From assembly GCA_938036405.1 (NCBI GenBank), contig CALHPT010000134.1, positions 1 through 31,448 on the forward strand: a stretch of DNA of 31,448 nucleotides, in the 5' to 3' direction. Below, one piece after another: positions 9,859 through 18,561 of the stretch. The position numbers and the translations under genes are program-made. Origin of the DNA: an uncultured Tannerella sp. Its GTDB lineage: Bacteria; Bacteroidota; Bacteroidia; Bacteroidales; Tannerellaceae. Position 1 is the first letter of the stretch, and each line of letters begins with the position of its first letter. The notes under the pieces were generated by a model. It worked only from the letters and a program-made list of their open reading frames with translations. It did not search any database and was not told the origin of the DNA.

Positions 9859-11691
9859 CTATGGCTGTGCGGCCTCATCCACGACCCGCATCTCGCAGCG
9901 CGTGCAGTCGAACTCCAACCTCAGACGCGTCCCTTCGTACAATAAATAGTAGGGTTCGCGAAAGGGCGATCGGCCCCGTTGGTGTACCGGGCACCAGCCC
10001 ATGCTGTAACGGAGGCAGTGGCGCGTGAACATCAGCGGGACACCCGCGCGCGGTTGTTCCTCATAGGCTCGCTCAACGGTCTGCACGCCGTGGCTGCGAT
10101 AGAAGGCCTCGGCCTTGGCGTTGCTGATGTTGGCTGTGTAATCGACAGTGGAGGTGGGATAAACGGCCGACGGTGCTTCGGGCCTGCGTGTGCGGCGCGT
10201 GCGCCGAGCGAGGCGTTCGGACAGCAATCGGTCAACGGCCTCACGACGCATTTCGCCGAGCAGTGAGGAGGGCACGAACAGGTTCTCGTGCATGTCCACG
10301 GTGATGCGCGCAGCCTCGAAGGGCGTTGTGCCGAGCCGCAAGAGTTGCGTGCGGATGTTCTCCTCTTGCGGCTTGACGGCAGGCTCGGCGGATAAGGTGC
10401 GCGTGACGGTCACGCTGCCCCCCGACGTATCCGTCAGAGTGAGTGCAAAACCGTCCGACGTGTCGCTCCACACGATGTCAATGGCAATGCGACGCTCAGC
10501 CGATGGTTTAGCAAGAACCGCCTCGAAGGCACTGTCGACGTTGCGATAGAGCAGTGTGCCCGGCTTGACGGCGGGCATGCGTGCAGCGACGATGCGCCGA
10601 CCCTCAGCTCGGTTCACTCGGAAGCCTTCGAGCTCGCCTCGTGGGTTGAAGAAGACCAGTCCGTCGCCGTTGTGGAGCGGCTTTGTGCCGTCTACGACAA
10701 GTTCGCCGCCACGATTCGCACTGGCGCGTCCAAGGGGTTCGCCGATCGATTTGGGCGTGTCGAACGAGGTGATGTCGGGCCTGCGCCCATGGAGGAAATA
10801 GTCGGTGAAGCCACGGTTGAAACTCTTCTCCGGCCGTGGTACGAACGAGTAGGTGGAGCGTCCGTCGGAGGCCCGTCGGAGTGATGTGTCGCGTGCTAAG
10901 ATTTCGTCGAGTCGCTGGCGATAAAACGCGGTGACATTCTTTACATAGGCCATATCCTTGAGTCGGCCCTCGATCTTGAACGAGGTGACGCCGGCGGCAA
11001 TCATGGCCTCGAGGTCGTCCGAACGGTTCATGTCACGGAGCGAAAGCAGGTGTTTGTCTCGTGCAATCGTGCGACCGTCCGCGTCGACCATCGTGTAGGG
11101 TAGTCGACAACACTGCGCACACGCGCCGCGGTTGGCGCTGCGTCCCGTGAGGGCCGAGCTGAGGTAACATCGGCCGCTGTAGCTGACGCATAGGGCTCCG
11201 TGGACGAAGGCCTCAAGTGCCAAGTCTTTCGGGGCCGCTTGAGCAACGCGACGGATCTCGTCGAGCGTGAGTTCACGCGCCAGCACCACTTGTTCGAATC
11301 CTGCTTGGGCCAGAAAGCACACCTTCTCCGGCGTGCAGTTGTCCATTTGCGTGCTGGCGTGCAGAGCGATGGGTGGAATGTCAAGCCGTGTAATAGCCGT
11401 GTCTTGCACGATCAGTGCGTCTACGCCCGCATCGTATAGCTGGCTGATCATACGCTCAGCTTCTGCCAGCTCGTCGTCGCGCAAGATGGTGTTTAAGGCA
11501 ACGTAGATCGATACATTATATATATGGACGAAATCGCAAAGTGCGCGGATGTCGTCAAGTGAATTGCCAGCCGCGGCGCGTGCACCGAATTTGGGCGCAC
11601 CGATATAGACAGCATCAGCGCCGTGCAGTACAGCTTCCTTGCCGCACGCCAGATCCTTGGCCGGAGCTAGCAGTTCGATACGTCGGGCCAT
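9859..11691 (-). CDS. U32 family peptidase (RlhA/TrhP-like, possible RNA hydroxylation protein)
   Basis: 610 residues. The N-terminus RRIELLAPAKDLACGKEAVLHGADAVYIG is typical of the U32 family. A conserved Cys-rich block has Cys168, Cys175, Cys191, Cys194 and Cys195 (CVSYSGRC...GACAQCC). A middle DUF3656-like domain follows. The C-terminal 40 residues carry two further Cys pairs (CLRYSMGWCP and FDCTRC). Annotated as peptidases, the best-studied bacterial relatives are RlhA (23S rRNA C2501 hydroxylation) and TrhP (tRNA U34 hydroxylation). The length is closer to RlhA. The ATG is only 3 bases after the metA stop, indicating co-transcription. The family is sure; the RNA substrate is inference. 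Confidence 0.9.
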   Translation of the reverse strand: MARRIELLAPAKDLACGKEAVLHGADAVYIGAPKFGARAAAGNSLDDIRALCDFVHIYNVSIYVALNTILRDDELAEAERMISQLYDAGVDALIVQDTAITRLDIPPIALHASTQMDNCTPEKVCFLAQAGFEQVVLARELTLDEIRRVAQAAPKDLALEAFVHGALCVSYSGRCYLSSALTGRSANRGACAQCCRLPYTMVDADGRTIARDKHLLSLRDMNRSDDLEAMIAAGVTSFKIEGRLKDMAYVKNVTAFYRQRLDEILARDTSLRRASDGRSTYSFVPRPEKSFNRGFTDYFLHGRRPDITSFDTPKSIGEPLGRASANRGGELVVDGTKPLHNGDGLVFFNPRGELEGFRVNRAEGRRIVAARMPAVKPGTLLYRNVDSAFEAVLAKPSAERRIAIDIVWSDTSDGFALTLTDTSGGSVTVTRTLSAEPAVKPQEENIRTQLLRLGTTPFEAARITVDMHENLFVPSSLLGEMRREAVDRLLSERLARRTRRTRRPEAPSAVYPTSTVDYTANISNAKAEAFYRSHGVQTVERAYEEQPRAGVPLMFTRHCLRYSMGWCPVHQRGRSPFREPYYLLYEGTRLRLEFDCTRCEMRVVDEAAQP

Positions 11692-11694
11692 CGG

Positions 11695-12627
11695 TTAGAG
11701 GTCGCCTAAGTGGCGGATGTCGCCGAGGTGGTAAGGCGTGGCCTGATAGACATAGTAGTTGAGCCAGTTGGAGAAGAGTAGGTTGGCGTGTCCTCGCCAC
11801 CGCACGATAGGCGGCTTCGACGGGTCATTTTCTGCGTAGTATCCAACGGGCGGTGTGATGGGCTGTCCCTTCATGAGGTCGCGTCGGTATTCATCGTCGA
11901 GTGTGTTTGGCGCGTACTCGGAGTGCCCAGTGATGAAGAACTCGCGGCCCCCACGTGCCATTGCCATATAGACGCCAGCATCCGCACTCTCGGATAGTAA
12001 TGTTAGCTCGGGTATCCCGAGCATGTCAGAGCGCCTCACCTCTGTGTGTCGGCTGTGCGGCACATAGAATTCATCGTCAAATCCGCGGAAGATGGGTAGG
12101 TACGGATCGTTCACTGTATGACGAAAGACACCGAACATCTTGCTCGGCAGGTCGTGTTTCTGTACGCCGAAGAAATGGTACAGTGCCGCTTGAGCAGCCC
12201 AGCATATATAGAAGGTAGAGGTTACGTGTGTGCGTCCCCAATCAAAGATTTCAGTTAGCTCATTCCAATACCTTACGTCCTCAAATGGTATCTGCTCAAC
12301 TGGTGCCCCCGTGACGATCATTCCGTCGTAAAACTCGTTCCGCATACTGTCGAAATCTCGGTAGAACTCTTGCATATGCTCTACGGGTGTGTTCTTGGGC
12401 GTGTGTCCCTTGATCTTCATCAGTTCCAGCTCCACCTGTAGCGGCGTGTTGCTCAGTAGGCGCACAAGATCTGTCTCGGTCGTGATCTTGAGCGGCATCA
12501 GGTTAAGCACTACCACCCGTATTGGTCGGATGTCTTGCGAGGTGGCCCTCAACGAGTCCATCACGAAAATATGTTCCTTTTTGAGCAGCTCAACGGCCGG
12601 CAGATTCTTTTGTAGATTGAGTGGCAT
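11695..12627 (-). CDS. metA: homoserine O-acyltransferase MetA, predicted acetyl-CoA specific
   Basis: 310 residues. The frame is open up to 12798, but ATG at 12627 gives the normal MetA N-terminus (MPLNLQKNLPA). The best -7 box lies inside the longer form, which rules that form out. Catalytic Cys142 (FYICWAAQAA), His235 and Glu237 (ITGHSEYAP) fall at the same numbers as in E. coli. Residue 111 is Glu (TGAPVEQIPFED). In this family Glu111 marks acetyl-CoA use and Gly111 succinyl-CoA use, so the product is predicted to be O-acetylhomoserine. It is the first step committing homoserine to methionine in the cytoplasm. It is first in an operon with the U32 gene. Confidence 0.95.
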   Translation of the reverse strand: MPLNLQKNLPAVELLKKEHIFVMDSLRATSQDIRPIRVVVLNLMPLKITTETDLVRLLSNTPLQVELELMKIKGHTPKNTPVEHMQEFYRDFDSMRNEFYDGMIVTGAPVEQIPFEDVRYWNELTEIFDWGRTHVTSTFYICWAAQAALYHFFGVQKHDLPSKMFGVFRHTVNDPYLPIFRGFDDEFYVPHSRHTEVRRSDMLGIPELTLLSESADAGVYMAMARGGREFFITGHSEYAPNTLDDEYRRDLMKGQPITPPVGYYAENDPSKPPIVRWRGHANLLFSNWLNYYVYQATPYHLGDIRHLGDL

Positions 12628-12674
12628 AATCCTTGATTTCCCTTGCTTATTGGAGTGATTTTTTGATCGGGCGG

Positions 12675-12682
12675 CAAATGTA
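12675..12682 (-). promoter_or_regulatory. -7 box of metA
   Basis: The minus strand reads TACATTTG, an exact match to TAnnTTTG. It lies 48 bases before the metA ATG at 12627. The -33 region is weak. Confidence 0.55.
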
Positions 12683-12797
12683 GCAAATGACGGGTAGGCA
12701 TTACAGACAGTCTGAAAGTACCAAGTGCTTCGTGCTGTTATCGTAGACTTTCGATAAATATTTCGGGCGAGAATTTTCTCGTTTTCTTCCGAAGGCA

Positions 12798-12805
12798 TAC
12801 TTTTG
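12798..12805 (+). promoter_or_regulatory. -7 box of the secreted T9SS-type protein
   Basis: TACTTTTG matches TAnnTTTG and lies 33 bases before the ATG at 12839. It is divergent from the metA promoter about 120 bp away. Confidence 0.5.
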
Positions 12806-12838
12806 CCTCAAATATTTAACCATTAAACAAGTGTGTAT

Positions 12839-14200
12839 ATGAACAGGAAAATTGTTACGTTATTATTGGCGGCGGGAGCCTTGGTTGGGGTTTCATCTGC
12901 CGCAAGTGCACAGGTGAAGGGTCGTCCTTGGCAAGCTGTCTGGGATACGACCGTAAGAATGAGTGACTCGTTAGCCCGTCATCTTCCGAATCATCCTGCG
13001 GGACCTGGTTTTGATAGTACTCGGATTCGTCTTTATGCAGGGCATGCAGTGACGGTCGATACAGCGTTTGTTATTCCGGGAGGAAAGAACCGTCGGATTG
13101 TTTACAAGGACATGCCAAAAGATCATTTGGGACGGCATTACATCGTTAATGCCATGACGGGGCAGATCTATACGGAGTTCGATACCATCAAGCTTCCGGA
13201 CTCTAACGATACAACAGTTCTCTCTTTGAATTTCAAACATCTTGGATTGAGTGAGGGAGAACCGACATATGTCGATGGATATGAGGGACAGATCCAGCTG
13301 CAAGTCAAGGTGGGTAATCGTTGGAGCGGAACAGCTTACCAAGGTGTTTTTGAGAAGATAGATTCTGTAAAATATCAGTTCTTCAATCTCCCGGGTTACA
13401 CCAAATTGACAGATGTACAGGCTGGACCGAAGGAAAAAGGCCGATTCTCTCTTCGTTGGACAGGCGAGTTGGTTAACCAGGATCCGATTGCTTATATTGA
13501 TTCTTCTCAGACTCCTCCCAAACAATATGCTTATCCTGCATACTACAGCTTTGATGGAGGTGCGACATGGTTGCCTTGTACAACCGACGGTATTGACTTG
13601 AATCCTCAGGAAGTTTCGGATCTGCCTGAAAACTTCAAAGTTTGGGTAAGACTGCCCAACGGCCCAAGCTATGTGGCTATTGAAACCTATCGTGGTCCAA
13701 TAGCTCCTCCTGTAGTATCTCGTCAGGTAACGATTGAGAATAAAACGACCGACGCTCAGATAGAACCGAAAAGACAGATCTATGATGTGAACAGTAACAC
13801 TGATTTTACGTTCAAGGTTCGTCCTTCTGGAACGAATGTGCCGAAAATCTCGACTAGTCGCAATTCGAAAATTGCTGACAAGTCTGGTGTGACAACTGTG
13901 AATAACGGTGATGGTACTTATACGGTTACCGTACGTCGCGTTCAGGAGAACCTGACGGTTACATTGGAATACGAAGCGAACGCTAATGTCGAGGCTACTG
14001 GTAACCACGTATGGAGCGAGAACGGACAGCTGTATGTGACGTCGGCTGCTGCTGGTAGAGCGAACGTGTACAATGTACTTGGTAAGTTGAACCGCAGCTT
14101 GACGCTGTCTGCCGGTGAGACGAAGAGTGTATCGGTACCTGCTGGTATCTATGTTGTATCGCTGAATAACGGTAAGGCATATAAAGTGTCCGTTCGTTAA
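12839..14200 (+). CDS. secreted protein with a type IX secretion C-terminal domain, function unknown
   Basis: 453 residues from ATG 12839; a GTG two codons earlier is also possible. A signal peptide of about 24 residues ends SSAASAQ. The last 75 residues look like a T9SS type A sorting domain: YVTSAAAGRANVYNVLG, then PAGIYVVSLNNGKAYKVSVR at the end. Such domains carry cargo across the outer membrane through PorT/SprA-type machinery. The body is beta-rich with no enzyme motif that I recognise. About residues 295-385 resemble a small Ig-like or add-on domain (NGDGTYTVTVRRVQENLTVTLEY). Its composition is visibly AT-richer than its neighbours, suggesting a different history. A strong terminator follows. 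Confidence 0.85.
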   Translation: MNRKIVTLLLAAGALVGVSSAASAQVKGRPWQAVWDTTVRMSDSLARHLPNHPAGPGFDSTRIRLYAGHAVTVDTAFVIPGGKNRRIVYKDMPKDHLGRHYIVNAMTGQIYTEFDTIKLPDSNDTTVLSLNFKHLGLSEGEPTYVDGYEGQIQLQVKVGNRWSGTAYQGVFEKIDSVKYQFFNLPGYTKLTDVQAGPKEKGRFSLRWTGELVNQDPIAYIDSSQTPPKQYAYPAYYSFDGGATWLPCTTDGIDLNPQEVSDLPENFKVWVRLPNGPSYVAIETYRGPIAPPVVSRQVTIENKTTDAQIEPKRQIYDVNSNTDFTFKVRPSGTNVPKISTSRNSKIADKSGVTTVNNGDGTYTVTVRRVQENLTVTLEYEANANVEATGNHVWSENGQLYVTSAAAGRANVYNVLGKLNRSLTLSAGETKSVSVPAGIYVVSLNNGKAYKVSVR

Positions 14201-14233
14201 TTATACGGATTAGATTCTAGGAATAGAATATGA

Positions 14234-14268
14234 AGAGCTCGGAGCTGGAATGGCTTCGGGCTCTTTTT
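14234..14268 (+). terminator. terminator of the secreted T9SS-type gene
   Basis: AGAGCTCGGAGCT pairs along its full 13 bases with GGCTTCGGGCTCT (three G-T pairs), with a 5-base loop and a run of T. It lies 33 bases after the stop. Confidence 0.85.
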
Positions 14269-14375
14269 CTTTTGTAATGTCTGCAAGTACATGTCGGCGT
14301 TGCTTCACACTTGCGGGGTTATACAAGTTCAGCCGAGTGCGCAATTGTGGAGAGGAAGCCTCATTGCTGTTTTCC

Positions 14376-14383
14376 TATCTTTG
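14376..14383 (+). promoter_or_regulatory. -7 box of asd
   Basis: TATCTTTG matches TAnnTTTG and gives a leader of about 70 bases before the asd ATG. No clear -33 element. Confidence 0.5.
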
Positions 14384-14461
14384 CGGCTGTTTAAAACGTA
14401 CATATTATTACACCGAAGCGGCAACGTATCGGATTTTTAATCAGTAAACAGAGTATAAGAG

Positions 14462-15469
14462 ATGAGAACGGCAATTGTTGGAGCCAGTGGCGCGGTAGGA
14501 CAGGAATTTCTTCGGGTACTAGAAGAACGAGACTTCCCCATGGACGAGCTTGTACTTTTCGGTTCAGCGCGTAGTGCGGGGCGCGAGTATAAATTCCGCG
14601 GGAAAGAATACACAGTAAAAGAGTTGAAGCATAACGATGATTTCCGTGGTATCGACGTTGCTTTCGTATCGGCTGGAGGAGGAACGTCAACGGCTTTTGC
14701 AGAGACGATCACGAAGCACGGAACGGTGATGATCGACAATTCCAGCGCCTTCCGTATGGATGCGGATGTACCGTTGGTCGTGCCTGAAATCAACCCGGAG
14801 GATGCGCTCAAACGTCCGAAAGGGATCATTGCTAACCCGAACTGTTCGACGATTCAAATGGTCGTGGCGCTGAATGTGATAGAGAAGCTATCGCACATTC
14901 GCCGCGTGCACGTAGCTACCTATCAGGCGGCCAGTGGTGCAGGTGCGGAGGCAATGAATGAGTTACGGACGCAATACATGCAGCTGGCACAGGGCGAGGA
15001 GCCGACGGTGGAGAAATTCTTCTACCAGTTGGCCTACAACTTGATTCCGCAGATCGACGTATTTACCGACAACGGATATACGAAGGAGGAGATGAAGATG
15101 CATCATGAGACTCAAAAAATTATGCACTCTGACATCGAAGTAAGTGCCATGTGCGTGCGAGTGCCGGTGATGCGTGCACACAGTGAAGCTATCTGGGTAG
15201 AGACGGAGCGCCCCGTGTCTGTGGAAGAAGCGCGCGCGGCATTTGCAGCAGGTGAAGGCATTGTGTTGCAGGATGATATCGCCCAAAAAGACTACCCCAT
15301 GCCTCTCTTTGTGGCGGGGAAAGATCCGGTTTACGTCGGGCGAATACGTAAGGATATTACCAACCCGAACGGACTGATCTTCTGGGCTGTCAGCGATCAG
15401 ATCAAGAAGGGTGCGGCGCTCAATGCTGTGCAGATCGCCGAATATTTGATCAAGGCCGGTAGCATTTGA
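14462..15469 (+). CDS. asd: aspartate-semialdehyde dehydrogenase
   Basis: 335 residues, full length. The NADP-binding start GASGAVG is at 7-13, the catalytic Cys128 is in NPNCSTIQ, and the catalytic-site His240 is in RVPVMRAHSE. It reduces aspartyl phosphate to aspartate semialdehyde, the branch point to lysine/diaminopimelate, threonine and methionine. It has its own promoter and terminator, so it is transcribed alone, although metA of the same pathway lies nearby on the other strand. Confidence 0.98.
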   Translation: MRTAIVGASGAVGQEFLRVLEERDFPMDELVLFGSARSAGREYKFRGKEYTVKELKHNDDFRGIDVAFVSAGGGTSTAFAETITKHGTVMIDNSSAFRMDADVPLVVPEINPEDALKRPKGIIANPNCSTIQMVVALNVIEKLSHIRRVHVATYQAASGAGAEAMNELRTQYMQLAQGEEPTVEKFFYQLAYNLIPQIDVFTDNGYTKEEMKMHHETQKIMHSDIEVSAMCVRVPVMRAHSEAIWVETERPVSVEEARAAFAAGEGIVLQDDIAQKDYPMPLFVAGKDPVYVGRIRKDITNPNGLIFWAVSDQIKKGAALNAVQIAEYLIKAGSI

Positions 15470-15498
15470 TGTCGATCGACCGATAGCAATAAGTTGCG

Positions 15499-15530
15499 GG
15501 GGGAACGGACGCGGTTCGTTCCCCCTTTTT
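15499..15530 (+). terminator. terminator of asd
   Basis: GGGGGAACG and CGTTCCCCC form a perfect 9-bp stem with a 9-base loop, followed by five T. It begins 29 bases after the asd stop. Confidence 0.9.
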
Positions 15531-15565
15531 CGTGTTCAGACAAAACGTTATTTGATAGCGACAAA

Positions 15566-16936
15566 ATGAGTCAAGATCCACTGCCCAAGGCCTTTGTAGA
15601 GCGTATGCGCCGGCTGCTGGGTGACGATTACGATGCGTTTGAGCAAGCATTGCAAGGCACGCCCACGGTCAGTTTGCGTGTGAACCCGCGGAAGCCAGCG
15701 GAGAGTGAAGATGTGCTTGTGAGCGACGGTGTGCCGTGGTGTGCGACAGGTCGATACCTTGCGGAGAGGCCCGCTTTCACCTTTGATCCGCTGCTTCACG
15801 CGGGCGCCTATTATGTTCAGGAGGCAGCCTCCATGTTTCTCGAACAGGCCATCAGCCGTTACGTTACGGAGCCTGTCGTGGCGCTTGACCTCTGCGCTGC
15901 GCCCGGAGGGAAGTCGACGCACCTGCTCTGTGTATTGCCTGAGGGGAGCCTGCTGGTGAGCAATGAAACGATCCGTAGCCGCAGCCGCGTTCTTGTCGAA
16001 AACGTGGCTAAGTGGGGCGCTCCAAGCGCAGTCGTGACCTCTGCTGATCCGAAAGATTTCGGGCGGCTGGCGCACCGTTTCGACCTCATTGTGGCCGACC
16101 TCCCATGCTCTGGTGAGGGCATGTTTCGCAAGGCCCCAACGGCTCGCGCGGAGTGGAGCCCGGAGGCCGTGCGCCTCTGTGCGGCCCGCCAGCGGCGTAT
16201 CGTGCACGATGTCTGGCCGGCGCTTCGTCCGGGAGGACTGTTCATTTATTCAACCTGCACCTTCAGCACGGAGGAGAACGAAGAGAATCTTCGCGCCCTC
16301 GCAGACACGTTCGGCGCTGAGGTGTTACCCGTTGACACGCCAGAAGCGTGGGCTATCGGCGGCGCACTGACGGGGACGCTGCCCATCAGTCGGTTTTGGC
16401 CTCACCGCACACGTGGCGAGGGATTTGCGCTGGCTGTGATCCGAAAACCGGACGACGAGCCGCTGCGCTCCGTGCGGCGGCGCACTGCGAGGCGGCAACA
16501 GCCTGCACCCGTGCCCGAGGAGATGAAGCGATGGCTTGTGGCGCCGGAGGATTACGCTTTTGGGCGCACTGCAGACGGAAGTGTGCGGGCCGTTCCGCGC
16601 GCGTTTGTAGACGTTGTGGAGGGGCTAGAAGCGGAGCTCCAAGTGCTTTCCGCGGGCGTTTTGCTGGGCGAAGTGAAAGGCCGGGACGCGGTGCCGTCGG
16701 CGGCGTTGGCGCTGAGCACGGCGCTCCGTCGCGAGGCGTTCGTGACGGTCGACCTCCCGCGGCCGGAGGCCCTTCGTTACCTGCGTCGGGAGGCCATCTC
16801 GCTTCCGGGGGATGTGCCGCGCGGATTTGTGCTCGCAACCTACCGCGGCCTTCCGTTGGGCTTCATGAAGCAGCTCGGACCGCGCGCCAACAACCTTTTC
16901 CCGGATGAGTGGCGGATCCGTAAAGCGCTGAGCTGA
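15566..16936 (+). CDS. rsmF: 16S rRNA m5C methyltransferase, RsmF/NOL1-NOP2-Sun family
   Basis: 456 residues from ATG 15566. An upstream start at 15494 would begin before the asd terminator hairpin and is rejected. The SAM site is LDLCAAPGGKSTHL. Motif IV is DLPCSGEGMFRK with Cys181, and motif VI is YSTCTFSTEENE with Cys231, the expected release and nucleophile cysteines. The C-terminal region ends with the RsmF-type LGPRANNLFPDEWRIRK. RsmF of E. coli modifies C1407 of 16S rRNA; the exact position in this organism is inferred. No strong promoter box was found between the asd terminator and the start. Confidence 0.93.
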   Translation: MSQDPLPKAFVERMRRLLGDDYDAFEQALQGTPTVSLRVNPRKPAESEDVLVSDGVPWCATGRYLAERPAFTFDPLLHAGAYYVQEAASMFLEQAISRYVTEPVVALDLCAAPGGKSTHLLCVLPEGSLLVSNETIRSRSRVLVENVAKWGAPSAVVTSADPKDFGRLAHRFDLIVADLPCSGEGMFRKAPTARAEWSPEAVRLCAARQRRIVHDVWPALRPGGLFIYSTCTFSTEENEENLRALADTFGAEVLPVDTPEAWAIGGALTGTLPISRFWPHRTRGEGFALAVIRKPDDEPLRSVRRRTARRQQPAPVPEEMKRWLVAPEDYAFGRTADGSVRAVPRAFVDVVEGLEAELQVLSAGVLLGEVKGRDAVPSAALALSTALRREAFVTVDLPRPEALRYLRREAISLPGDVPRGFVLATYRGLPLGFMKQLGPRANNLFPDEWRIRKALS

Positions 16937-16955
16937 AGCGAAAAAGTTGGTGAAT

Positions 16956-17014
16956 AAAAAGTTCTGCCGGGCGAAAAGAACATGTCGTTTCTTCTCGTCC
17001 GGCAGGACTTTTTT
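16956..17014. terminator. bidirectional terminator between rsmF and the sigma factor gene
   Basis: An 18-bp stem (AAAAAGTTCTGCCGGGCGA against its near complement, two G-T pairs) has T runs on both strands. It lies between the convergent rsmF and sigma factor genes and can serve both. Confidence 0.88.
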
Positions 17015-17055
17015 GCCCCTCGGCAAATGGTTCGCCTCCCAGCGCGCGGCGGGGC

Positions 17056-17652
17056 TTAGGAGCAGAGCGAGAGCTCGATGTGATTTTCGGCCATCATCCG
17101 TCGCATGTTCAGGATGGCGTAACGCATGCGGCCGAGAGCCGTGTTGATGCTGACGCTCGTGCGCGCCGCGATCTCCTTGAAACTCAGCTCGCTGTAGTAG
17201 CGCATTTCCAAGACTTCGCGCTGATTGGCGGGCAGATAGCGGATCATCTTTTTGATGTCTTCAAACACCTGATTGTTTACCAGCAATTCCTCGATCGTCT
17301 TGTCGCTGAGGCGCATATCGTTGAAAAGATCCACGGCGACTTCGTCGTTCGAGATCGTATTCTCGTTGCGCTCCTGGCGGAAGTGGTCGATGATGAGGTT
17401 GTGCGCGATGCGCGTGATCCACGCCTTGAAACGGCCCGATTCCGTGTATCGGCCTTGTCTTATGGTCGTGATCACCTTCACGAAGGTCTCTTGAAAGATG
17501 TCTTCCGTCAAATCGTGATCGCGCACGCTGAAATAAATGTACGAATGGATCGTTTGTTTGTAGCGCTCCAGCAGCGCGTCGAAAGCGTCATTATTCCCAT
17601 TAGCATACATCGCGACCAACGTCTCGTCGGTCTCCGATTTCATCTTGTTCAT
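17056..17652 (-). CDS. ECF-type RNA polymerase sigma-70 factor
   Basis: 198 residues. Region 2 (about 20-95) includes DAFDALLERYKQTIHSYIY, the -10-recognition stretch DLTEDIFQETFVKV, and FKAWITRIAHNLIIDHFR. Region 4 (about 140-190) includes LPANQREVLEMRYYSELSFKEIAARTSVSINTALGRMRYA, a helix-turn-helix for the -35 region. No anti-sigma gene is adjacent, since the next genes are convergent or separated by array C. What it controls cannot be read here. A second ATG three codons later is possible. Confidence 0.95.
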   Translation of the reverse strand: MNKMKSETDETLVAMYANGNNDAFDALLERYKQTIHSYIYFSVRDHDLTEDIFQETFVKVITTIRQGRYTESGRFKAWITRIAHNLIIDHFRQERNENTISNDEVAVDLFNDMRLSDKTIEELLVNNQVFEDIKKMIRYLPANQREVLEMRYYSELSFKEIAARTSVSINTALGRMRYAILNMRRMMAENHIELSLCS

Positions 17653-18065
17653 TACGTCTTTAGTTTTGGTTTAAGAGTAATGTCGTGCAATAGGCTGCTG
17701 GGGATTTTGGGGGGTTAGTAGATTGATTCTTTTGTTATTCAACAGCCACAAAGAAACGCAGAAACGCGTTGTCGGCAAAACTTCGGCCGGCAGCCGCCAA
17801 CTTGTACCGTCTTTTTTGTACAAAAGGCCGGGCTTCGTTTTCCGATCAGTGGCCCCGGGGGACGAAGGTTGGGGGATGACAATCCGGCGGACGGGGTTTC
17901 AGTGGAGCGTTTGGAGTCCGTCCGAAGTGGATTCTCGCTTTTTCCGCACATCGGATCGCTTTCGAGTGATCCTTCTTGCCGCCCCGTGAGGATAAGGAAG
18001 CCTCGTCACCTTGGGCGGATCAACGCGTGGCGCAGCGGTTCATCGAAGAAAAGGGTTAACCAAAA
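17653..18065. other. intergenic region upstream of the sigma factor gene
   Basis: Nothing convincing is coded here. The short open frames at 17723-17989 and 17869-18216 lack recognisable protein character, and the latter runs into array C. A small dyad TTGTAC...GTACAA (10-base spacer, about 17802-17823) is visible. No TAnnTTTG box for the sigma gene was found. Confidence 0.6.
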
Positions 18066-18561
18066 GCCTGAGGAAATAGGGCGTTTTCTTTATCTAATAC
18101 GCCATAATCTCAGGCAATTAGCTGTCAAAAAACAATCCATCCGCCGCAGGCTGAGGAAAGTGTATTTTGAAAAAAGTGACGTTCAAAAGCCTCAGGCAAA
18201 TGGACGTTTCAAATGAAAACATGCAAAAGCCTGAGGCAAAAGCGCATTTCAAAGTGAAAACGTCGATTTGCCTAAGGCAAAAACGCATTTCAAAGTGAAA
18301 ACGTCCAATTGCCTAAGGCAAAAGCACATTTCAAAGTGAAAACGCCCATTTGCCTGAGGCAAAAACGCATTTCAAAGTGAAAACACCCATTTGCCTGAGG
18401 CTTTTGGGTGCTACGTTTTTTAGCGCCTATTTTCCGAAGGCTATGGGGCGTCATGAGAAATGAGGTCTAATTGCTTGAGGCTTTTTGGAGCTACGTTTTT
18501 AAGCGTCTATTTTCCGAAGGCTATGGGGCGTCATAAAAAATGACACCTATCAGCTTGAGGC
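18066..18561. repeat. array C: thirteen phased palindromic cores with a 40-42 bp period
   Basis: Cores related to GCCTGAGGC begin near 18066, 18107, 18149, 18189, 18229, 18270, 18311, 18352, 18393, 18433, 18473, 18513 and 18553. In the best units (18229-18392) the core is part of TTGCCTGAGGCAA and the spacer holds a second dyad, TTTCA AAG TGAAA. From 18393 the repeat becomes an 80-bp unit, two copies plus a start, made of two diverged 40-bp halves (GCCTGAGGC and TCCGAAGGC). Spacers differ between the first, middle and last parts, yet the phase is kept. The array ends beside the terminator of the FadL-like gene. Confidence 0.9.

Noticed and set aside
12628..12798. N-terminal extension of MetA
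   Set aside because: MetA normally begins MPxN, found at 12627, and the likely promoter lies inside the extension.
12971..14008. 345-codon minus-strand frame opposite the secreted T9SS-type gene
   Set aside because: The plus-strand frame has a signal peptide, sorting tail, promoter box and terminator; the minus frame has none of these and reads like a shadow.
17802..17823. TTGTAC...GTACAA dyad as a regulatory site for the sigma factor gene
   Set aside because: It is short, has a 10-base T-rich spacer, lies about 150 bases from the start codon, and has no promoter box near it.
17869..18216. Small protein gene (115 codons, plus strand)
   Set aside because: Its second half is translated array C repeat, its first half has no recognisable character, and it lacks a ribosome site or promoter box.
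18066..18561. CRISPR array
   Set aside because: The sequences between cores are themselves repeated within blocks, the cores are only 9-15 bases and palindromic, and no cas genes are near. The same holds for arrays A, B and D.
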